DNA of 64,000 bases, from contig CM068543.1 in NCBI GenBank assembly GCA_035048495.1, forward strand, positions 21,255,751 to 21,319,750, in the 5' to 3' direction. The position numbers and the translations under genes are program-made. The DNA is from Euptelea pleiosperma (lineage: Eukaryota; Streptophyta; Magnoliopsida; Ranunculales; Eupteleaceae). Within the stretch, counting starts at the first letter, position 1, and every line of letters starts with the position of its first letter. The notes under the pieces are model-generated. The model did not search any database. It worked only from the letters and a program-made list of their open reading frames with translations, and was not told the origin of the DNA. Of the stretch, positions 56,486-64,000 are shown piece by piece.

Positions 56486-57859
56486 AAAGTTTTTTACAAC
56501 AAACAGATGTCGTTCCTTGTCCCCCATCCAACGATTTTGAAGCATATGACGTGGACAAAGCTAACAGAAAAGTAGGATCGAAACATTGGAGAGAGAATTA
56601 TTCGTTGTTCCAATTATACAACTTCCCAAAAAAAAGAAAACTTGCCCTTTTTTTTGTTTCCAAAGATGACTCAAACCAAAAAGGTAAATCTTCCTCTATT
56701 CTTTGTCGCACTTCCTCCATTGTTCTTACAACAGTAGTTCCGGCCGATACAACGTTTTGTTAGGAAAGAGTGAGATCGTTGAAAATAACTCCCTCCCTTC
56801 TCTTCTATTCTCTTCTCATCTCTTGCTTCCTCTCTGTTTTCATGGCTTCCATTCATCCTTGTTGCAACTGTTGTTGCTGCTATTGCTCATCCTGTAACCT
56901 TCACCTAGTGAGCATTTCTATTGTTCTTCTTTTCTTTCTTTCTTTCTCAAAGTCATAGGAAGTGTCTATTTGGATTGATAATTTTAAGCCCCAAACAGGT
57001 AGAAAAATAGCAATCTAAAGGGGACCTAATTTTTTTTTTATTAAATGGAGTTGTTGTCTGAAAGATTGTAGGTGAAGGCCCTTTAAATTTTCCAAGCTAT
57101 CTCGAACCGTTTCATTTAAACTACTGTTTTGCAAGTTCCCTTGTTCCAATGTTGAAGACAATGGCATTTTTGTCAGTGAATTAAAATTTTGGTGGTCAAC
57201 ACTAGTCAAATGACAGTGGACCAAGTCATAGGGGTATGTCAACTTTTTCAAATTATGGGGGATATATCAAATTTCAAAAATAACATGACGGGTATGTCAA
57301 AAATTCCTAATAAAAAACCCCACCCTTGATCCCTTCTTCCATCACCACCACCACAATACCACTGCCACACCACCTCATACCACCACCCCCACCTTGACCT
57401 TTTTCTTCTTCTTCCATATCGTTTCATATATATATATATATATATATTTTAAATTAAAATCCAAATCAACAAACCTCTCTCCTTTTTGGGGGAAATAAAT
57501 AAAAAAGTAACTGTTACAATTTGTTCCTATCGACGCTGTATTGTTAAGACCCAAACCAATACACCAAAAGCACCTAAGTGATAGAGTGGCAGAAAGCTTA
57601 AGTCTTTTAACTTTTAGGATCTTAACATTCCACCCCGCTTCCAAGGCCGACGTCCACGGTGGCCCACTCTGAGGTGGCTTTCACTCTGGTATCGGTACCC
57701 CTATCTTCTTACAATTGCCTAGTTCAACTTTGGGGTTTCAAGAACCCCATCCTTTGTTCAAGTTTGCAAGAAGGAGAAGAAGGGACAGGTGCGGTGGCAC
57801 GATGGGAGTGGTGAAGAAGATCGTGGTAGTTGGATCGGGTTCCTCATTTTCGTCGGTTT
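56486..57859. other. Intergenic; microsatellites
   Basis: Contains T/C-rich sequence at 56790-56960, (CCA)n-like sequence at 57345-57395 and (TA)n at 57428-57449. No gene with recognisable product. Confidence 0.5.
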
Positions 57860-58027
57860 TTGTTATCTTATTTTAGGGTGGTAAAAATTAAGGGATACAT
57901 TTGTCATTTAAATTTTTATTTTTTGCCATCAAGTGGATGTAGAGCTTAATAACACGAGTATCAAAATGTCAATATCCCAGTTAAATGGGTGTAGAGCGTA
58001 ATAACACGGGTGTCAATATCCCAGCCC
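57860..58027. mobile_element. Duplicated right end of the long-foldback family
   Basis: GTGTCAATATCCCAGCCC at 58009-58026 and an earlier TGTCAATATCCCAG at 57967-57980 give two successive right termini. Each is preceded by GTAGAGCxTAATAACACG. The left arm was not identified. Confidence 0.5.
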
Positions 58028-58487
58028 TTTTTTTTTACCACCTTTCGTCAAATCGTTTAATGTTATCAGATTCGGATCGGGTATGGAAAGGGTTGTTCGG
58101 GTCTAGACTATAGACCTATTAGTCAGATCGGGTCTAGACTAGCATACGTGTTATCAGATTAGTCCCAGATCGATCCGAATACATTTCGAACCCGATCCAA
58201 TTGTTTTGTGTGAAACGATTAGGGCGGAGTAACCTCCGTTCTGCATCACAAGCACAACGTAACCAGTATAAATCTTACTACTCTCTATCTCAATCTGGTG
58301 ACATCACACACACTGATACATACTCTTATACACCGTTCGATCAATCGGTCAATGGTCAGATGAGCAATAGCGTAAAAATTGGGGCAATCTTAACCATCCA
58401 ATCTAATCAATCAAAAGCTTTAAGATAAACTAAATCAAATTGGTAACTAACCAACAATCAAAAAGCAACTCCCACCCGTTGTAGGTG

Positions 58488-58610
58488 AGATGGCGTGTTT
58501 GGATCGCCATTTTTGCCTCCCTCGTAAAAGAATTTTATAAGAGCTCTTTCGGGCAAAAAGGATAACAAGCAGAAATAGCGATCCAAACGGTGATTAGAGG
58601 CAACTGAATT
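58488..58610. repeat. Small foldback (TGTTTGGATCGCC arms)
   Basis: GTGTTTGGATCGCCATTTTT faces AAATAGCGATCCAAACGGTG across about 70 bp. Tourist-like in style, but no duplication is seen. Confidence 0.5.
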
Positions 58611-58711
58611 CCATATCATCCAATAGAAAGCCTACCAACTTACCATACAAGACGCCCACAAAATCGTTGATTTGGATCTTTCGATCAGTCGATTGCCTTG
58701 ACTTGATGCGA

Positions 58712-59036
58712 GAGAAGGAAAGGGAGGAACGATCGGAAACCATCGGCATGGGTGGGTTGGGGAAGGAAATACTATGTAATGTCTCCTTCCCCACTCACCC
58801 ATCCCCAAAGCTTCCGAAGGCTCAGCTCCCTTTCCCACCATCATCACAGCATTCCCACTCGAACCTCTAAATCCAGTAAGAAAAGGAAAGGGAGGAACCA
58901 CGGGAAACCCTAGGCATGGGTGGGATCGGAAAGGAATTTCTCTGTTTGAACAAGTTCCTTCCCGACCTACCCACTCCCAAAGCTTCCCATAGCTCGGCAC
59001 CCTTTCCCACCGCCCCACCATCATCACGCTCGTGAA
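58712..59036. repeat. Two tandem units of about 165-175 bp
   Basis: Both units begin near AAGGAAAGGGAGGAACxA, pass GGCATGGGTGGG and CACCCATCCCCAAAGCTTCC or CTACCCACTCCCAAAGCTTCC, and end at CCCTTTCCCACC...CATCATCAC. About 15-20% diverged by eye. Confidence 0.75.
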
Positions 59037-59280
59037 GCTTCTATCTCCAATCCTTTCCTTTAAATAACCAAGTGAAACTTCATCTTACCGTTCAAATTTG
59101 TGGTCCTGAGTCTCCAGACTGTCCGATTTAAACTGGGCACTTTGCTGGCTTTTCACTTATTGCTCCATCTGTGGTTGAAAAGCAGCAGAAAAACTTTGAT
59201 GACAGCTATCATTGAGGCCGATGACAGGGCGCAATATGATCACGTGGCACTCTTACAGGATTGAGAGAGTGGATGTTTGG

Positions 59281-59682
59281 CCATGGTTTAAAAAACGGCC
59301 GTTTAAACGGTAACGCCCTAAGCCCATTTCGTTTAAACACGTTTTATCAGTTTTGAAGAAAACGGCCGTTTTTTGTTTTAACGGACGTTTAATTCTAAAA
59401 ATTTTTGTGAAAAAAACAGCCGTTAAATCCATTTAATTCCGTTAAAATCCATTTAATTTCCATTAAAATCCGTTAAATTCAGTTAAATTCTTTTTTTTTT
59501 TTCATTTTCAAATTTCAAAATTTGAATTTCAACGCCATTTTTTCTGTTTTTTTTTTTAATTAAAATCGTTAAAACTGTTAAAATCTGTTTAATTCCGTTA
59601 AATTCTATTTTCTTTCATTTTTGCCCCTGGCGGTTTCAATCCGTTTAACTCGTACGTTTAAACGGCCTCCTTTAAACCTTGG
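59281..59682. mobile_element. Foldback element, CCAWGGTTTAAA ends (402 bp)
   Basis: Ends CCATGGTTTAAAAAACGG and the inverted CCTCCTTTAAACCTTGG. TTTGG at 59276-59280 and 59683-59687 makes a 5-bp duplication; a 9-bp reading GTTTGGCCA, with shifted ends, is also possible. It interrupts the phrase GATGTTTGGCCAATCTAGG of a palindromic MITE. The interior is rich in CCGTTAAA and AATTTCCG-type repeats. Confidence 0.65.
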
Positions 59683-60035
59683 TTTGGCCAATCTAGGTGG
59701 GCCTAGAAAACGAAAAATCAGCTCAATTAGTGATTTCAAACCTTTGGATCTTTGTGCGTCAAATAATGGTCAAATTCCTACAGTTAAAATCAACCCATGA
59801 AAATAATTTAATCCAACGATTAGAAATCACTAATCTAGCTTATATTTGGTTTGGATCAGGCTCCAGTTACCGCCCTAAAGGCTAAAATGACATGCTCCGA
59901 TTACAGGATGCAATATGAGCCACGTGGCACACTCTTAGAGGACTCTGACCGTATGGATGTTTGGACAATCCCTAAGTGGACCTCCAAACCAAAAATAAGC
60001 CTGATTTGTGATTTATAGGCGTTGGATTGCACTTA

Positions 60036-60547
60036 GGGCCTATTTGGTACATGAGAAAAAGAGTTCCGACGGCGAATATTATCTTGGCTAAATATTTGCT
60101 CATAGCAATATTTAACAATGTTTGGTACATGTACGAGCTAGCTCACTTCAGCTTACTTCATTTTCTTTCAATTTGAGTGGGTCCCACATATCAAAGTAAG
60201 TCAAAAATAGGTTGGGTCAGTGTGGGAACCACATATTATGTCAAAGAATAAAAAAAAATTCATTTTTATTTTTTTTATATATTAAAAAATTAATTTTTAT
60301 TGAAAATAGTGATTTTCCGGCGAGAAAATAAAATTTTCTCACCAACGCATAATCGGCGTGAAAATATTTTCACAAGGGGGGGGGGGGGGGGGGAGGGGGT
60401 GATCAAATGTTTTCCCGCCGCGGAGGGCAAATATGTGAGCCCGGCTAAATATTCGCCAAGGACGGGTAGCTGCCAAACACAGCCGGGCGAATATTTGCGC
60501 GGCTAAATATTTTATTTGCCCGCCGCGGTGCGTTACCAAACAGGCCC
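60036..60547. mobile_element. Tourist-like MITE, subfamily 1 (512 bp, TTA TSD)
   Basis: TTA at 60033-60035 and 60548-60550. Ends GGGCCTATTTGGTAC and the inverted GTTACCAAACAGGCCC. Inverted relative to 51134-51582. A G homopolymer at about 60377-60395 lies inside and may be length-variable or a sequencing artefact. Confidence 0.8.
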
Positions 60548-60610
60548 TTATTTTCATGAGTTATCCCAACCGTGAGAATTTGAACAGTATTTGAGGTACA
60601 AAGAACCGAG

Positions 60611-60756
60611 TAAAACTTCTATCACAACAAATTCTAAATCACACAATCACAAGCCAATGAGTTCTCGGCACGTATGCTTTTGCTTTGAGGTGTACTTGCC
60701 GAGAACTCATTGGCTGTGATTGTGTGATTTGCAACTCGATTGTGATAGAAGTTTTA
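60611..60756. repeat. 146-nt near-perfect hairpin
   Basis: The 60-nt arms 60611-60670 and 60697-60756 are complementary apart from a short mismatched patch and a one-base indel. The loop is about 26 nt. TTCTCGGCA and TGCCGAGAA close the inner stem. It could be a MITE, or a precursor of small RNAs if transcribed. Confidence 0.75.
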
Positions 60757-60974
60757 CTGCAAAGATCCAAGGCCTAGAAAACACTAAGAAAGCTGAGCTT
60801 TGGTTCTGGAGCCCGACCCTTTTGGTTTTTAGATCCATTGAAGAATTCGCCAAACACCTATATGGTCAGAGTCCTCTAAAAGTGTGCCACGTGGCTCATA
60901 TTGCTCCCTGCATTGGCCTCGATAACATGACCGTGTCATCAAAGTTTTACTCGAAAAGGAGTAAAACTTCAATG

Positions 60975-61152
60975 AAGGAGATGACAGAGCAGCAGATCAC
61001 AGCACTTGGATTTTGTATGGTTGGACCACCTCGGTCTCACCCCACACGTAGACGGGTGAGTGTTTTAGCTAAAAGACTCAAGTACTCACTGGGTAGGTGT
61101 GTGGTGAGACCGAGGTGACAAGTCCCGTGATCTGCTGCCCTGTCTTCTCCTT
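60975..61152. repeat. 178-bp foldback
   Basis: AAGGAGATGACAGAGCAGCA faces TGCTGCCCTGTCTTCTCCTT. Further in, CCACCTCGGTCTCACC faces GGTGAGACCGAGGTG. It starts about 10 bp after a second small hairpin (AGTTTTACTC facing GAGTAAAACT, 60944-60970). Confidence 0.7.
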
Positions 61153-61241
61153 CGATGACAGGGCTCGGAGAAGACAGGGCCCGATCATCAAAGTTTTATC
61201 CCTCGAAAAGCAGAGCAGGGTCACGCGTAGCCCACGAGAAA

Positions 61242-61640
61242 AAGTAGGCACGCGTTTTCTGTAGCGAAAACTTGTTGTGACGGAAGCCGGTCACAGCACT
61301 CATTACGAGCCACGTGGCATGTTATTAGAGGACAATGACCGTAGTACACAAACAATCAGCTTGATTAGTGATTTCTAACTGATTCTATTGAAGTTATTTT
61401 CATGGGTTGAGTTTAACGGTAGGAATTTGAGCTTTATTTGGGTGCAAAAATCCGAAGGCTGTAAATCACTAATCAGGCTGATTTTTGGTTTGTAAGTCCA
61501 CCGAGGGACGGGCCAACATCCATACCGTCTTGTCCCTCAAATAGTATGACACGTGGCTCGCATTGAGTGCTGTGACCGGCTCCGTCACAACATCTTGTGA
61601 CACAAGTTTTACTCGTCTGTAGCCAATAGAAAACGTAGAC
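61242..61640. mobile_element. Palindromic MITE (about 400 bp), complete
   Basis: Arms GTTGTGACGGAAGCCGGTCA and TGACCGGCTCCGTCACAACA; then GAGCCACGTGGCATG and CACGTGGCTCGCATTGAG; then TGATTAGTGATTTCTAAC and GTAAATCACTAATCAGG. Almost the whole length folds on itself about a centre near 61420. No clear duplication. Confidence 0.7.
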
Positions 61641-61688
61641 GGTGGGATTTCCGATTTCTTACACATGCAAGATAGGGGCTGCTCTTTG

Positions 61689-62076
61689 ATACAGATTTCG
61701 GTATCAAAATTTTGATGCCGAAGTCCCTCAATTTGCCACGTAGTAGACTCTTTTGGCCCACTGACTCCATGAATATGTGGCCTACATCTTTGGTGGAACT
61801 ACACATCAAAAATCAGGGTGATTGGTGATTATAGCCGTACGATTTGAGCACTTTTCATCATGGGATTTGAACATGCCTATGAAGTGGTTCCAAGCCTACG
61901 ATGAAAAGTGCTCAAATTCAACGGCTAGAAATCACTAGTCACGCTGATTTTTGGTGTGTGGGTCCACCAAGATGGGGGCCAAATATTCATGGAGTCAGTG
62001 GGCCCGAAAGATTCCACTACGTGGCAAATTGAGGGACTTCCGCATCAAAATTTTGATACCGAAATCGGTATTAATT
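61689..62076. mobile_element. Palindromic MITE (about 388 bp), near-perfect arms
   Basis: GATTTCGGTATCAAAATTTTG faces CAAAATTTTGATACCGAAATC. The pairing continues through GTCCCTCAATTTGCCACGTA and TACGTGGCAAATTGAGGGAC to GAGCACTTTTCATC and GATGAAAAGTGCTC. The arms are about 170 bp. Confidence 0.8.
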
Positions 62077-62164
62077 TTTCCGCCAGATGGTGGCAGGTAA
62101 AAGGATACGACGTGTTTCACCACCTCAGTGTAGACCTTTGCTCACTGCACGCTGTGAGGGAAAC

Positions 62165-62430
62165 CGATCATAGCACACAGTACGAGCCACGTGGTATACG
62201 TTTACTGGACGCTAACTGTATGGATGTTTGGCCAATCACTAGATGGACCCACAAACCAAAAATAAACCTGATTAGTGATGTTTAACCGTTGGATTGAAGT
62301 TATTTTCAAGGTTTGATTTTAACAGTTGGAATTTGAGCATTATTGAGCGTTGTTTGGGAGCAAAGATCCATATGTTTTAAATCATAATCAGGCTGATTTT
62401 TGGTTTGTAGGTCCACGGGGGATTGGCCAA
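62165..62430. mobile_element. CACGTGG-family palindromic MITE, right arm lost
   Basis: The left arm has CGAGCCACGTGGTATACG and GGATGTTTGGCCAATCACTA. The right side ends at GGATTGGCCAAACATCCATG (62421-62440), where the truncated Mutator-like MITE begins. Confidence 0.6.
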
Positions 62431-62439
62431 ACATCCATG

Positions 62440-62742
62440 GCTGATTTTTGGAAGGGATGATAACCTCACCATATAGAACACCCCAACAAAAAATCAGCCC
62501 ATTCTAAAATTTCTAACCCCATCAAATGTGGTTTTAAAGTTAAATGGTAAAAGTCGACAGTCCATAATGCTTCAGCTTTTAAACCAGTCTATGAATATCA
62601 GAATGATTTGAATTTTTGTGAGGATGATCTCCTCACCGTAGAGATCATCCTTACCACAGCCATTGATTCATCTTCTACGTGGGTACGCCAAGATGGGAGT
62701 CAAAAAAGGGGGTCAGAAATGGGGGTCCCTTGAGCCCGACCC
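62440..62742. mobile_element. Mutator-like MITE, subfamily 1, left end truncated
   Basis: The right arm is complete to TGAGCCCGACCC. The left side starts at GGCTGATTTTTGGAAGGGAT without the outer ~80 bp. Interior very close to 11598-11969. Confidence 0.75.
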
Positions 62743-62988
62743 TTTACAATTTGTTATGATAGAAGTTTTACTCCAAAATGTGTTGTACACGGTAGATTGA
62801 TCCTCTCGGGACCACCAACAACTGATATTAGGCACTAGCCGCAATAGTAGGAACTCTACTAAGAGCAGTGGGTATGCCTTGTGGCACGTGCGGATAGCAA
62901 GCACACGGATTTGGGGCTTGTGTGAATGTCATGGTGCGTGATAAGAGGAAAGCTCAGCACGAAAGACACATGTGCCTACTCAGGACGA

Positions 62989-63212
62989 GTAAGACTTGCC
63001 TGACCACCCACAATATAAGCCACGTGGCAATTTATTAGACGACATTGACCGTATGGATGTTTGACCAATCCGTAAGTGGACCTACAAACCAAAAATCAGC
63101 CAGCGAAAATGACTTCAACCAACTCTTAGAAATCACTGATCAGGTTGATTTTGGGTGGTCAGTATCCTCATTGCCTCGTAGCTTACATTGTGGGTGGTCA
63201 GGCAAGTCTTAC
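62989..63212. repeat. 224-bp inverted-repeat unit
   Basis: GTAAGACTTGCCTGACCACC (62989-63008) faces GGTGGTCAGGCAAGTCTTAC (63193-63212). The arms continue a further 12 bp with one or two mismatches. Inside is a CACGTGGC-family segment (63018-63100). Confidence 0.7.
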
Positions 63213-63267
63213 TCCCAACTCCAGGTCTCAGGCTGATACCTATGTTCGTGTGGCACGTGTACATGTG

Positions 63268-64000
63268 GCCAGGGCTGTCTCGATGCAAGTTGAGGCCTAA
63301 GGCGAAAACTCCATATGAGGCCTTTTAATATTTAATATATTAATATAGGATTGGGATAGGGGGACAACCATTTGGCGGACCCACTTAGAAGATGAATCAA
63401 CGAGTGATTTTTGGTGTGGATCATCTCTATGGTGAGGAGATCATCCTCACAAAAATTCAAATCATTTCGATATTCATAGACTGGTATAGAAGTTGAATAA
63501 TTATGGACAGTTTATTTTTACCGTATAACTTGAAAACAACATTTGATGGGGTTAAAAGTTTCAAAATGGGCTGATTTTTTTGGGGGATGATGTATATAGT
63601 GAGAAGATCATCCACACCAAAAATCAGCCATGGATTCATCCTCTATGTGGGTCTGCCAAAATGGTTGTCCACTGACCCATTAATATATGGTATTAATTAA
63701 AATTTTTAACTCTCTATGGTAGAAAATCTTATGTAACAACTATTCATGATAATCAAAAGCTATTGAAAAAATTTTAGATAAACAGGGATTCCGTTGAGTC
63801 CATGCAGATGATTCTCGAGGTCCTACATAGGTCATTTTTTTCGCCTAATAACTGTTTGGATATTCAACCCACATATTGGTGGATAAACACACTAAAAATC
63901 AGCTTGATTTATGATTTCTAGCCATTGGATTTACTACTCAAAAGCATGTTTGAATCCAATGGCTAGAGTCAAATCGAACAAGGTAGTAAAATCTATGGCT
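63268..64000. mobile_element. hAT-like MITE (CAGGGCTG ends) running off the window, with nested MITE
   Basis: Starts CAGGGCTGTCTCGATGC and continues GCCTAAGGCGAAAACTCCAT, the inverse of the right end of 36005-36398. It resumes after the nested element with CATTTTTTTCGCCTAATAAC and the CAACCCACATATTGGTGG interior. The right end lies beyond 64000. Confidence 0.65.
63348..63678. mobile_element. Mutator-like MITE, subfamily 3 (331 bp, 9-bp TSD)
   Basis: A perfect 9-bp duplication ATTAATATA (63339-63347, 63679-63687) flanks ends GGATTGGGATAGGGGGACAA and the inverted TTGTCCACTGACCC. The interior is that of subfamily 1. It is inserted within the hAT-like MITE starting at 63268. Confidence 0.85.

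Larger units (their letters stand above)
59880..60917. mobile_element. CACGTGGC palindromic MITE split by two insertions
   Basis: The left arm CAATATGAGCCACGTGGCAC (59910-59929) faces GTGCCACGTGGCTCATATTG (60883-60902). The interior is interrupted by the Tourist-like MITE 60036-60547 and the hairpin 60611-60756. Confidence 0.65.

Noticed and set aside
60377..60395. Long G run as a G-quadruplex regulatory element.
   Set aside because: It lies in a MITE and homopolymer length may be a sequencing or assembly artefact. Its relative at 51134-51582 lacks it.

Overview
This window looks like nuclear DNA of a flowering plant. It is AT-rich and mostly non-coding. It holds two intact plant-specific transcription-factor genes (an SBP-box/SPL gene with introns and a GRAS gene), plus several decayed gene fragments. 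Nearly everything else is layered plant transposable-element debris. There is no bacterial-type gene organisation. The exact lineage cannot be fixed from the sequence; a woody angiosperm with a repeat-rich genome fits, but that is inference.

Layout. 1-2.5 kb: terminus of a Ty3/gypsy-type LTR with an internal 191-bp tandem array. 3.9-4.5 kb: 3' end of a Ty1/copia element beside a small CrRLK1L receptor-kinase fragment. 5.9-9.8 kb: miniature elements, including a TRIM retroelement nested in a MITE and tandem Helitron-like units. 9.8-11.1 kb: a CrRLK1L ectodomain pseudogene without start codon or kinase. 11.6-16.7 kb: a MITE, a CACTA-like terminus and a LINE remnant. 17.2-19.2 kb: a hAT-like element with a LINE nested inside. 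19.5-26.1 kb: a complete SPL6-like gene on the minus strand (three coding exons, 553 codons, canonical miR156 target site). 26.9-27.9 kb: a TIR-bounded element carrying a fragment of a VIP3/SKI8-like WD40 gene. 28-39 kb: AT-rich DNA with Tourist-like, hAT-like and Mutator-like MITEs. 39.8-41.2 kb: an intact, single-exon SCL3-like GRAS gene on the minus strand. 42.2-48.05 kb: a gypsy LTR retrotransposon with a perfect 5-bp target duplication, a degenerate gag, almost no pol and two kinds of tandem array; its 3' LTR plus flank was then duplicated in tandem (to 49.5 kb). 49.5-59.2 kb: more MITEs, including a 610-bp element that is almost one continuous foldback. 59.2-64 kb: a dense nest of palindromic foldback elements.

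How it works together. The two host genes are independent regulators: SPL proteins act in the miR156-controlled age pathway, and SCL3-type GRAS proteins act in gibberellin signalling and root radial patterning. No pathway links them locally. The strongest general theme is miniature-element biology. Many elements have perfect or near-perfect target duplications (9, 8, 5 or 3 bp) that allow superfamily assignment and ordering of nested insertions, and several form long hairpins that could feed small-RNA production. I did not find a convincing wholly new system. The most unusual structures are the array-filled, pol-less retroelement, the WD40-fragment-bearing TIR element and the foldback nest at 59-63 kb.
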